Shown piece by piece: positions 23,265 through 33,790 of a DNA stretch of 64,000 nucleotides (within the stretch, counting starts at the first letter, position 1; every line of letters begins with the position of its first letter). The stretch comes from Adenophora triphylla var. japonica. Its lineage: Eukaryota > Streptophyta > Magnoliopsida > Asterales > Campanulaceae. The position numbers and the translations under genes are program-made. The stretch lies in assembly GCA_022495995.1 (NCBI GenBank), contig JAFEMH010002552.1, forward strand, positions 186,001 to 250,000. The letters are read 5' to 3'. Below the pieces are notes generated by a model. It had not been told where the DNA came from. It made no database searches and saw nothing but the letters and a program-made list of their open reading frames with translations.

Positions 23265-23285
23265 GCGGGGGGCTACGCCCCCCGC
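23265..23285. other. GC-rich perfect hairpin in the Copia-3 leader
   Basis: GCGGGGGGC, a 3-base loop TAC, then GCCCCCCGC: a 9-bp perfect stem. It lies within the block absent from Copia-2. Confidence 0.9.
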
Positions 23286-23354
23286 GGTATGGTATGGCTC
23301 TCTCTATTTGGTTCAAACCTGTTCATAAAAGGGTGTTAAAACTGATGACTTTTC

Positions 23355-23605
23355 ACCAATCTGGACAGTGGGCACGAGTCGTGCTATTGGGCACGAGTCG
23401 TGCCCTTTGATTTCTGTCGTTTAAATGGTGATTTTTCATGATTCTGGGCATTAGGCATGAGTCGTGCCTTTTGGCACGAGTCGTGCCCTTTTGGTCATTC
23501 GTGCCCACGACTCGTTTCCAATCTTCCAAGTCGTTCTGATTAAAACCAAGCAATTCATTTCCACTCGTGCCCCATTCGTGCTTGTGGGCACGAGTCGTGC
23601 TCTTG
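23355..23605. repeat. Array of GGCACGAGTCGTGCC palindromes
   Basis: The 15-base imperfect palindrome GGCACGAGTCGTGCC or a close variant occurs several times between 23365 and 23605, at irregular spacing. Similar CACGA/TCGTG motifs occur in other LTR elements of this window. Confidence 0.85.
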
Positions 23606-24356
23606 CTAGGGAAGAGAGATTTTTTTAGTTTTGCCCAGAATTTTGTGAAAATTTGTTAGTAAATTATAGTATCTGGACACCAGCCGCGCTTCAGTGGTTC
23701 TTAGAGTTATCAAACTTTAAGAATGGACGGGTAGAACAAAAGGATACTATATTTTAATAACACATTTCACTTGTTTGTTTACCTTTAAATTTTCAGAAAT
23801 TACCTTAAAGTCTTAAATGCCCTAAAGTATGATTAATTATATGCTTAAACAAATTTATTCATTGTTTAAATAATATTGTTGACAAAGCAATTTACGTTAT
23901 TTAAATACAAATTTGTTAAAGTAATGAATGTAAATATTGATATGTGATAACATGCTTTTTTCCCAAAGGAGACCTTGTTATTGACTAAGTATTTACATTC
24001 ATGGGGTAATAATTGAACAAAACTTTTGGTCATTTTAAATACTGTGAACCATCCCAAAGGAAGGTGGGTGTTTAAAGTGAATTGTTTATATTCTTTATTG
24101 CCGGGGAACAAGTACCTTAAACTTTAGAACACTTTTTTTACTTGATCCGGTCCAAAGGAAGGCAAGTATTTAAAGTGTGTTGTTTAAGCTATTTGTTTAC
24201 CTTAAGATAAATCAAATTGTGAGTCAATTCGCAATCCAAAGATTAGTCTTGATGTCATGTTGATTATCTTTTATTTTGATGGAATTCATTTGATATAATT
24301 AATCATTATGTAGTTTCTTATATATGTTTTGTTTCATTCTTGTTCTTCTCCTTCAG

Positions 24357-25162
24357 ATTTGATTAATGCTTCATCCGTAACTACTGCTATAAATGATGCA
24401 CCTTTGCTTACTGGGACTAAACTTAAAACTTGGAAAAATAATATAACGATGATCTTAGGCAATATGGACATCGATCACGCATTTGGGGAATCAAGTCCCG
24501 CTGCTCTCATTAAAGGAAATACCGTTATAGAACGGAAAAATGTTGAGCAATGGGAACGGTCCAACCGCGTGAGTCTAATGATCATGAAAAATTCAGTTTC
24601 AGAGACATTTTTGGACAATGTCTCTGAAATCGAAAATGCTGAGTTTTTTCTTGAATTCTTGTGGAAACTTGTTTCCATTCGGTACAAGGGTGACGAAAAT
24701 CTTCGGGAGTACATTATCGAATTATTTCATCTTTCGATCAAACTAAAAGCACTTAAGTTAGAGATTTCGGAAGATTTGCTCGTGCACTTAGTTTTGATCT
24801 ATCTTCCTCCTCAATTTGGTCCTTTTGAAGTGACCTATAAATGTCAAAAGAAAAAGTGGAATATTAATGGATTACTTTCACATATGACATTAGAGGAAGA
24901 TAGGATGAAATATCTCAAATTAGAAAGTACTCACTCAGCATTTACTTCTTCTTGTGGGATTAAGAGAAGAGGGAATGAAATTGCGATTGCAAGTAAGAAG
25001 CATAAGAGATCATTTAAAGATCATAAAGTCAAGAAATGCTTCTTTTGCAAGGACCTTACTCGCATGAAGAACGACTACCATAAGTATCGTGAATGGCGAA
25101 TTCAGGATGGTATGTCATTTGGTCTTGTTTGTACTAAGGCAAATTTGGTTTCAATTCCTTAA
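24357..25162 (+). CDS. Copia-3 gag (second exon)
   Basis: Open from 24357 to TAA at 25160-25162, about 268 codons, beginning DLINASSVTTAIND after the proposed splice. Family motifs: LTGTKLKTWKNN, WERSNRVSLMIM, LREYIIELFHL, DLLVHLVLIYLPPQFGPF, GLLSHMTLEEDR. The zinc knuckle CFFCKDLTRMKNDY lacks the His and last Cys ligands, as in Copia-2. The stop before protease is also shared with Copia-2. Confidence 0.85.
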
Positions 25163-27990
25163 TATACATAGTGGTTGTATTTGGTGTAACAACTCACATT
25201 AGTTCATGTATGCAGGGTTGCCTGAATTACCGAATCCCCAGTGAAGATGAGAAATACATCTATATGAAAGCTGGAAATCCGGTTGAAGTTATAGGCATAG
25301 GGACTTTTAGATTAATGATAAGTACTGGCTATTATTTTGTATTAAATAATACATTAATTGTACCATCTTTTGATGGAATTTAATAGCTATCACAATTTTG
25401 GACAAGGAAGGTTACTCTTGTTCTTTTGGGAATAATAAATGTGATTTTTATTTTAAATTTCAAATTTGTCGGTACTAGTACTTTGTCATATATCGATAAT
25501 CTTAATTTACTTGACACAGTCAAGAAAATGAATGAGTCCCATAATAATGAAATCAAAACTAAAGGCACTAAGCAAAAGTTATCAAGTGAAAATTATTGTA
25601 TTCTATGGCATAGGCGTTTGGGTCATATCTCCAAAGGGAGAATTGATAAAGCTTATGTCGGAGAGAATCCTAAAACAAGTTGATACTCCGGATAAAACTT
25701 TTGCATTAAGTGTTTTAAAGAATAAATTTACAAACATTAAAGAAAATAGGATCTTTGAGAGTATCAAACGTCTTGGAATTAATTCATATGAAAATTTGTG
25801 GACCATTCATTAATCCTTCATGGAATGGTCAACAATATTTCATTACGTTCATGGATGATTACTCTCGTTATGGATACATTATTTTCTTCATGTAAAAGTT
25901 TCAATCATTGGACGTTTTCAAGTCTTTTAAGACATAAGAAAGACTATTAAGAACGTTAAATCCGATCATGGTAGTGAAAACTACGGACGGTATAACGTAT
26001 TGGGTGAATAACGTCCGGGTCCTTTATACTCGCTATTTTTGAAGAGTGTAGGATTGTCCCTCACTACACCATGCCAGGTAAACCTAGCATAGTGTATTGG
26101 AGAGACATAATAGAATCCTTAAGGATATGGTAAGAAGTATGTTTTCTTGTACTTCTTTATCTCACTCATTATGGGCGAAGCATTAAAAACCGCAGCTTAT
26201 ATTCTCAATAGAGCACCTTCAAAAAGCTACCGAAAAAAGAAAAAAAAAAAAAAAAAACCTTATGAGTTATGGACGAATAAGAAACTGTCCTTAAATCATC
26301 TTCATGTATGGGGGTGTCCAGCAGAAGCTAGACCTTATAGGCCTAATTAGGGCAAACTGGACCTTAATACTGTTAGTAGCTATTTTGTAGGGTATGCCGA
26401 GAGATTTAGGGGATATAAATTTTATGACCCGAAAACTAGAACATTTTTCGAGACTGGCAATGTTAGGTTCCTTGAGGATGTTGAATTTAGTGGGAGAAAT
26501 AGTAATGATTTTGAATTTGAAGAGTTAGAGGAATCACTCTTTATTCCTCAAACTTTAGTTCCTGTTGGAAATCAAGTAATTGTATCTGAAATTCAACAAA
26601 GAACATACAATTCAAAATAATATAGAGACTCTCGTAAATAACGGACAATATGAAAATGTTGGACATAATGAAATTCAACAACCTCAAAATGAGGATGAAC
26701 CGGTGCCCTTAAGGAGATCTACTAGAGAAAGAAGAAATGTTATTCCGGATATTTATGATATGTATCTTGAGGAGAATGAGGACACCTTAGGTTTAGTGGG
26801 AGATGATCTAATCACCTTTCATGAAGCCATTAATAGTTCTAAATTCTCATAAGTGAATCAATGCCATTAATGAGGAGTTAAAATCAATGAAAAGACGATG
26901 ACATTTGGGATCTTGTCCCATTACCTGAAGGTGTAAAACCTATTGGTTATAAATTGATATTTAAAACCAAAAGGAATTAGCAAGGTAATATGAAAAGATA
27001 TAAGGCACGTCTTGTTACTAAATGATTTACTCAAAAGGAAGGTATTGATTATAAAGAAATATTTTTCCGGTATTTTCTAAAACCTCTTTTATGATCATTA
27101 TGGCATTAGTGACACATTATGATCTTGAGCTTCATCAAATGGATGTTAAGACAACTTTTCTCAATGGCAACATTGAGGAAACTATCTATATGAAGAAACC
27201 AGAAATGGTGACTAATTCGGATCAAACTAGTCAACTAGTTTGTAAACTTAAGAAATCCATTTATGGGCTTAAGCAAGCGTCTCGTCAATGGTAATTAAAA
27301 TTTAACCAAGTTATTCTTTCATTTGGTTTTGAAATGAATCTTGGTGAAGATTGTGTGTACCATAAGTTCAGTGGGAGTAGATTTATTATTTTGATCTTAT
27401 ATGTGGATTTGGATGATATTTTTCTTGCTAGTAATGATAAGGACCTTCTAAAAGAAACTAAGAAATTTCTCAAACAAATTTGAGATGAAAGATCTTGGTA
27501 AGGCATCTTTTGTATTGGGAATCCAAATTCATCATGATCATTCGTGAGGTATTTTAGGATTATCACAAAAGAGCTATATAGAGAAGGTATTACAAAGGTT
27601 TAGCATGGAAAATTGTAAACCACATGACACCCATGTCTCTAAGGGAGATAAATTCAGTTTAAAGTAAATGTCCTAAAATTAATTTTTAATCCAAGTATAT
27701 GGAAAATATCCCTTATACACCGGCAGTAGGAAGCTTAATGTATGCGCAAGTCTGTACTCGTACAGGCCTTGTATTTATTATTGGGATGCTTGGTCAATAC
27801 CAAAGCAATTCGGAAAGAAGAACATTAAGTCGCATCCAAAAGAATGATGAAGTACCTATAAAACATTAAACTACATGCTTATTTATATAAAATCAGATCA
27901 TTTTGAGATCATTAAGTATTCCGATTATGTTTTAGTGGATGCAAATATGTCGAATGACATCATATGGTTATGTCTCTTGTTGAAGAGAAA
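25163..27990 (+). pseudogene. Copia-3 pol remnants
   Basis: Protease region 25171-25383 has a 2-base loss around the active site. Integrase (25600-26350) is broken many times and carries an A-run of about 19 at 26230-26258 where Copia-2 has a short codon run. Reverse transcriptase blocks at 26880-27660 include MDVKTTFLNGN and a YVD-like site. RNase H is reduced to the same stub as in Copia-2, with an identical junction (AAGAGAAATAAGTATAAAA). Confidence 0.87.
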
Positions 27991-28493
27991 TAAGTATAAA
28001 ATGAACAAATAGATATACAACTTATAGGATCAAACTCCATGTTATTGGATCTATTTTGTAAAGCGTAATCTCTTTTGATGTTTCACGAGCATACTGCTCA
28101 TATGGGTGAAACAATTTTTGATAATGCTTAAATCAGTGGGAGTTTGTGTTGTTTTCTATTTCTTTGTGTTGTTTCATATTGATCTCATTTGATTAAGTAG
28201 GACTAGTTGGAGAATATATATATGCGTTCTTCATATATATTCATTAATATTTCATGCTACATATCTATACTTAATCTATGTCATTTAGTTGGATATATAT
28301 ATGTGATTAATGTGGGTTTAGTTGCGAATCAATTACAACGATCGCCCTTTAGTCCCTATACTTATAAGACTAATGGACGGGATTGTATTGGATGACAATA
28401 AACGTGCACATAAGGGTTGTCGTTCATATTATAAATGATTTAAGGAATTTATTTAGTAAAAGATACATATTAATATTAATCCAAGTGGGAGAT

Positions 28494-28949
28494 TGTTAGA
28501 ACATGGATTAATAATATGTGTTATTTAATTCCATATGTTATAATCATTTAATAATGTTAAAGTATAGACCAAATATGTAGAATTTCATTAGGTGTAAGTA
28601 CCATTAAATGATGGGCATAATGGTAACTTCACACCATCATCTTTATGAAAGGGTGTAGTCCCTAAATGAAGTGTCCCTTCTCTATCTATATAAAGGCTAT
28701 CGATCAGCCATTTAGAGACACTTAACATCATTTACAATCCAGTCAAAACATTCTTCATTCATCTAAGAAGAACAAGTGTGGGCACTATCATTTAGAAGTA
28801 TTATCTCCCTACTCTCTTCTTTCATTCAAGAACAAGATCAAGAACACAATCATGGATTCTTCAGGTACACGCTTCCGTCTTCATCTTCCTCTCATTCTTA
28901 ATCTAGTTGTGAGTCGGTTCATGGTTTGATGGATCATTATGTTCCAACA
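28494..28949 (+). repeat. Copia-3 3' LTR
   Basis: Nearly identical to 22289-22744. It directly follows the polypurine tract and ends at the GGCAG duplication. Confidence 0.95.
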
Positions 28950-29467
28950 GGCAGCGCTCCCGAAAAAAAAAATTCGGGTCGGACAAGTAAAAAATGGGTC
29001 GGATCCATGAAATACAATGTATTTTAGTTAAAAATGTAAAGAATTAAGAAATGGAAAAAGCCTAACTAATTAATTAAGATTGAAAAAATGTGAGGAAATT
29101 AGGAGAAAGAAAAAAACAAAACTGTTAAGAAAAAGAAATGGATGGAGAGAAAGAGAGAATAGCAAAGATAGAGGACAAATAAAATTAATTGAAAATGTAG
29201 GTAGAAGATGGAGGACAAATAAAATTAATTGAAAATGTAGGTAGTAGGGCTCAAATATGGATTTGAAAGAAAACACCAAAGGCTTTAATTTCACCCCTTC
29301 TACCGCTGAACCACACCACTCACTGATGTTAATCTTGAAGTTAATTATATATATACATATATAAAAAAAATATGGGGGGGGGCAAAAAAAAAATTTTACA
29401 CTGCATTTCTGCCACTGGGGGGACGAGTGCCCCCCATGCCCCCCTTGGCTCCGCCCCTGGGTGCAAA

Positions 29468-29620
29468 GGATCATAATTGGTAAATAGGGGGACGATGGTG
29501 CTGATTAAAAGAAAGGGGGTCGGCGTGGTGGGAAGGAGAGAAGAGAAATGATTCTTTTTAGAATTTAGGTGAACTATTACGGAGAAATGAAAACCTTATC
29601 TTATGGAATAATTACCAAGG
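29468..29620. other. Spacer between hAT and foldback element
   Basis: About 150 bp with no recognisable feature. Confidence 0.4.
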
Positions 29621-30383
29621 AAGGTATCGTATTTAAGATCCATTTTCAAATAAGGTAACGTACTAACTAGTTACTAACTTAGGTATCGTACTTTCAAAAG
29701 TAATTTCAAATAAGGTATTCCACCAAATTTTTAACTAACGTAGTTAAAAAATCTAACGGACTTGTCAACCTCGTTACTACCCCCCACCCCCCACCCCCGC
29801 ACCCCCCCCCCCCCGCCCACCCCCACCCCGCCTCGCCCCCACACCCCTACCCCCACCCCGCCCCTCACCACCCCGCCACACCCCCGCCCCCACCCGCCCC
29901 GCCCCACCCCCCGTCCCGCCGCCCTACCCCCCACCCGCCGTACCCCACCCCACCACCCCCCACCCCACCCCACCCCGCCCACCCCGCCCGCCCCACACCC
30001 CTACCCCCGCCGCCCTACCCCCCACCCCACCTACCCCCTCCGCCCTACCCCCCACACCCCTCCACCCACCCCCCACCCACCCCCCCCACCCCACCCACCC
30101 CCCACCCCCACCCCACCCACCCCCACCCCACCCCCTTACCCCTACCCCTACCCCCACCCCCACCCAACCCAACCCACCCCTACCTACCCCCATCCCCACC
30201 CCTACCAACCCCCTCACCCCACCCCTAAACGAGGTTGACAAGTCCGTTAAATTTTTTAACGACGTTAGTTAAAAATTTGGTTCAATACCTTATTTGAAAT
30301 TAATTTTGAAAATACGATACCTAAATAAGTAACTAGTTTGTACGTTACCTTATTTGAAAAAAAAAGTGAAAGTACGGTACCTT
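29621..30383. mobile_element. Foldback element with C-rich core
   Basis: Two arms of about 155-160 bp (29621-29780 and 30227-30383) are inverted copies: AACGGACTTGTCAACCTCGTT on the left pairs with AACGAGGTTGACAAGTCCGTT on the right, and similarity extends outward to GGTATCGTA and TACGGTACC. Between them lie about 445 bp made almost only of CCCCACCCC-type repeats. I could not identify a target duplication, so the superfamily is open (foldback or Mutator-like MITE). Confidence 0.85.
29781..30226. repeat. C-rich (CCCCACCCCnn)n low-complexity tract
   Basis: Almost pure C with single A, T or G interruptions. The opposite strand has dozens of G runs and is a strong G-quadruplex candidate. Long open frames on both strands here are composition artefacts. 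Confidence 0.9.
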
Positions 30384-30510
30384 AGTAGGTTGATTGCCCG
30401 AAAACTTATAGTGTATGGAATTTCATTTTCATCGAAAAAATAGTGGGTGAAATTCAAGAAAATATTTTAAAAAAATAAAACATCTACTATATATATCTCT
30501 CTCTCTCTCT

Positions 30511-30700
30511 TTTTTTTTTCTTTTTTAAAGAAGGGGATCAACACATTTCACCGCTCTCCCCTTGATGCACTTCACAGAGGCGCCTAGCTATGCTAGGGAG
30601 GACAATGTCATTCCCTCTAACTACTGGTGGGGGAATCGAACCCATAACCTCCAGGTTGGAAGCCATGAACTCTAACCATCAGGCTAAGTCTCCGCGTGCC
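30511..30700 (-). mobile_element. tRNA-derived SINE, copy 2
   Basis: Minus-strand copy of the SINE at 17753-17940, with poly(T) on its left side and the B box as GGAATCGAACC. The target duplication TATATATCTCTCTCT is at 30490-30504 and 30701-30715. It landed in the CT-rich 5' end of the Helitron. Confidence 0.93.
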
Positions 30701-31327
30701 TATATATCTCTCTCTATATTTATATACTAGTAAAAACTCGTGTTCAAGGACACGTGTTTTTTTTTTAAAAATTAAAAAAAAAATTATTTTTTTTTATTTT
30801 TTTAATTTAAAAAAAAATTAATTTTTTTTAAGGACAAAATGGGAAATGGACAACTTAGTGAAAAAAAAAATAAACAATTCAACAAATAAAACTGTTCATA
30901 GTACTGTAAATAATAGATGTCTTATTATTTGTACTATAGATAAGGAACATAGTGGATTCTCCCGCCTAAAGCCATCACTTTCAATCGCCAATTAAAAAAA
31001 AAATCCTCAATTATGTTTTTTTTTTCTTTTTTCATAGTAGTACACATGTCTACAAGCTGATAATGAATTGTTTGAAATTCAAATTAGTACGTACATGTGG
31101 CAAATTTAGCCAACTCCTTACACTTTCATATTTTTGCATGTTGTTCGTTTGTTCTTTTCTTATCACAAAAGTTTGACACATGTTTGCCTCACATCCAAAT
31201 GCTCCTTTTTCTTCTTTCAGTATGAAATTAAAATGGATCAACACAAACATTATTCCAATGCCCTCATTCAGCCCGTCCCAATAAATTTTGAGACAATGTG
31301 CTAATTTAAATAATGGGCCCTTAATAT

Positions 31328-31981
31328 TAGGGGTGGACATTGTTCGGTTTGGTTCGATTTGGAAGGAATTTGGAGACCAAACCGCTAGTACTCGATTTGG
31401 GAAAATCTCAAACCAAACCGAACCATAGAAAATTTCAAACCAAATAAACCAAACCACCTCGATTTGGTTCGGTTCGATCTCAAACCGCGGTTTCATAAAC
31501 GGTTCAAACCGTGGTCCGAACTGCGGTCTAGACCGCTATCCGAACTACAAACCTGTCCAACTAAAAGTGTTGCTCTTTACATATTTTTTTTATCAAACTA
31601 GCAATCATATATATTAAACATAAAACACAAATACTACTATCCTAATAGGATTGAGTTTTAGTAAACAGAAAGTTCATTGTTCTAACAAGTACAACAAAAG
31701 AAACCATCTCAAAACAAATTACAAGACATTGTCTAAAATAAAGATACAAAATTACAAATTCAAGATTCACGGTTCCAAACCGCAGTTCGGACTGAATCGG
31801 TTTGGTTCGGTTCGGTTTGGTTCGGTTTTGAGGTTCCAGACTGCGAGCTGAACCGAACCATACGGTTTATTAAATTTTCAAATCAAGCTAAACCATTTAT
31901 AGAAAAAAACCAAACCAAACTGCGTGGTTTGGTTTGGTTCGGTCTCAAACCGCGGTTTGAACCGAACCATGTCCACCCCTA
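31328..31981. mobile_element. hAT-like MITE (TAGGGGTGGACAT family)
   Basis: 654 bp with perfect ends TAGGGGTGGACAT and ATGTCCACCCCTA and an exact 8-bp duplication CTTAATAT (31320-31327 and 31982-31989). Subterminal regions are packed with GGTTTGGTTCGG repeats on both sides. Noncoding. Inserted in the Helitron. Confidence 0.94.
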
Positions 31982-32769
31982 CTTAATATATATAAAAATA
32001 CACAACTTAAATATTTTATTTAACACTTTTAATAATAATATTAAAGTGCAAACTGCAAATAATAAAAGGAACAAAAAAACCTGAAAGCTAGGCGCCTGAA
32101 ATGAATGGAAGAAGTCTTTTTCAGTTCTTTGCCTTTCGGCCTTTCTTTCTCAAACACACTGAATTACTGAAACACTCAAACACACCCTCCACAGGCCACA
32201 ACCAAGGCTCAAGGCAAGGCAGGCAGCAGTACAGGACTCAGACTCAGCACTCGGCAAGGCCTGAAGTGAAGGCTACAATTGTATTAATGTCTTCAGTCTT
32301 CAGTCTCTCACAGGCAATTTAACAAACACTTCGTCTACATGAATTGATGAACAATGAAATGGATGATCAGACAAGTAAATGCCAACGAAAATTGGACAAT
32401 TGACAATTGCATAGAAGAAATTGATCTGAGAGAACTGAGAAGAAAAGAAATTGATCGGAGAAGCCGAGAAGAAAAGTGATTTCCTAAATTACGATTGTGA
32501 GTAATATAGAAATTATTGAATTTTACCGTTGTTTTGCGTCGCCTCTTCAATCAATTCAATCAAGCCGTGATTTTCGAGTTGCCGTTTGATCTACTGCGTA
32601 ATTTTCGAGCCATGATTCATGAATTTTTTTTTCTTTTGGCACGTAACTGCGTTTCCATCGTTGGCGTTGCTGGTGACTCCGTGGCTGGTGTGGCCGTGTG
32701 GGGAGTGGGCTATGTAGTATTGGCTATTGGGTTGGGGAAATTTTGGGGCCCTAGACAAAAAATGGGCCC

Positions 32770-33019
32770 TGTGTTGTAGCCCATCTTGTACAGCCCAATA
32801 ACCGGGCCTGCCCTCATCCTTCACATGCTCTTCTTCCCCAGTCCCGAGCCCCCAATCCCAACTCCCACGCCGTGACCGACCTCCTCCACCTACAACAACT
32901 TATTCCTTTCAACACCTACGCATTCGGCTTCCTGACCTGCCATGTCCTAACTTCAAACCCAACTCGACAGCCTTATCGGTTCAAATCCACCCTCACAACC
33001 ATGAACAACAGCCTGTGAG
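32770..33019 (+). other. Open segment in the Helitron, possible captured gene piece
   Basis: A plus frame ending in TGA at 33017 is open for about 80 codons and reads HALLPQSRAPNPNSH, then VTDLLHLQQLIPFNTYAFGF. GC content is higher than in the surroundings. I do not recognise the family. Just upstream (32100-32800) is non-AT-rich sequence with short frames that could also be captured DNA. No ATG or splice sites can be argued. Confidence 0.3.
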
Positions 33020-33349
33020 CATCTTGAAGGGTTTCTATCGGGTACGGTCACGAGGCTGGATGAGATTAGAAAATATTGAATACAATGTATAAAAGCTAAT
33101 TAATAAAAAATATAACATATAAATATATGTAAAGTTATATTTTTATAATAACTTTTTACTTACAAAAAAGTACCTTAGATTCTTTTATTATTTGTTATGT
33201 ATTTTTTTCTTAAAATGCTCTTTCTATTATCCTTTAAACAAATTTTTAGGAAAAAAAAAAGGTTATATATGTTTGAATTGATCATTTGATTTCAAATGAT
33301 GTCACTAACACCTCAGTTTGGGAGAAGATGATTTCTATTGATGCTTTCT

Positions 33350-33578
33350 TACGCTATAACAATTAACAAAAGTCAAGAGCAAAATCATTGTCCACTACCG
33401 GTCTTCTATTAAAAACAAACATATTTTTTATTTTTGTCATGGTCAATTTTATGTTGCGTTTTCAAAAAATACGAACTCTGTTAGACTTAAAATATTGATT
33501 TGTAATAATGATCTACCTGGGGCATCCGATAGTTATAGTAACAATGTAATGTTTAAGAAAGTTTTCTACAACGTATGA
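33350..33578 (+). pseudogene. RepHel (Pif1-like) helicase C-terminus remnant
   Basis: Translating in broken frames gives YAITINKSQEQ, then HGQFYVAFSKNTNS and LKILICNND, then NNVMFKKVFYNV before a TGA. These match, in order, the last conserved helicase motif and the C-terminal tail typical of plant Helitron RepHel proteins. At least one stop (after PLPVFY) and frame changes make it non-functional. Confidence 0.8.
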
Positions 33579-33790
33579 TCAGATATTTACCCCCTGATTC
33601 GTATTAATTTATATTTCTTCTTTATGTAACCTTCAATGTTTGTTATACGAAACATTTTTTTTATAATGTTCAATTACTAATTTGGAAGAAATAAAATTGT
33701 TAATTTATCATTTTTATTTTTTTCTTCTTATAAACTAAAATTAAAAAAAAATATATGCTATCGTCGTGCATCGCACGGATGTATTGCTAG

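Larger units (their letters stand above)
22660..24356 (+). other. Copia-3 leader, proposed 1.7-kb intron
   Basis: Bounded by GT at 22660 and CTTCAG ending at 24356. It contains the primer site, a block shared with Copia-2 (about 22920-23100) and a block of about 650 bp (about 23110-23770) absent from Copia-2. That extra block holds a GC-rich hairpin (23265-23285) and several CACGAGTCGTG palindromes. No long open frame. Confidence 0.6.
22289..28949 (+). mobile_element. Copia-3: Ty1/copia retrotransposon, defective
   Basis: 6661 bp with target duplication GGCAG (22284-22288 and 28950-28954) and two 456-bp LTRs (22289-22744, 28494-28949) in which I count about five differences. There is a perfect primer site and a polypurine tract AAGTGGGAGATT (28482-28493). 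Gag is open but pol is full of stops. Sister of Copia-2. Confidence 0.96.
22229..29459. mobile_element. hAT-like element (CAGGGGCGGA family), copy 2, split by Copia-3
   Basis: The ends CAGGGGCGGAGCC and GGCTCCGCCCCTG are flanked by the 8-bp duplication GGTGCAAA (22221-22228 and 29460-29467). Without Copia-3 it is about 565 bp and matches the 460-bp copy at 5675-6134. It has an extra internal repeat near 29170-29245. Confidence 0.92.
30496..33790 (+). mobile_element. Helitron with helicase remnant
   Basis: 3' end: a GTGCATCGCAC hairpin (about 33765-33776) followed 10 bases later by CTAG (33787-33790), then T. 5' end: TCTCTCT...TATATACTAGTAAAA preceded by A, as in plant Helitrons. The 5' terminus is duplicated by a SINE insertion (TC at 30496 or 30707). 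An internal remnant of a Pif1/RepHel C-terminus near 33350-33578 supports the call. Copy length without SINE and hAT MITE is about 2.4 kb. Confidence 0.8.

Noticed and set aside
23355..23605. CRISPR-like array of short repeats
   Set aside because: The spacing is irregular, the repeats are palindromes in a retrotransposon leader, and this is a plant genome.
29731..30241. Long open frames on both strands (Pro/Thr/His-rich and Gly/Val-rich)
   Set aside because: They are the translation of the C-rich core of the foldback element and have no protein signature.
30721..30860. A/T homopolymer runs as a possible processed pseudogene tail
   Set aside because: No gene-like sequence precedes them and they lie at the AT-rich start of the Helitron.
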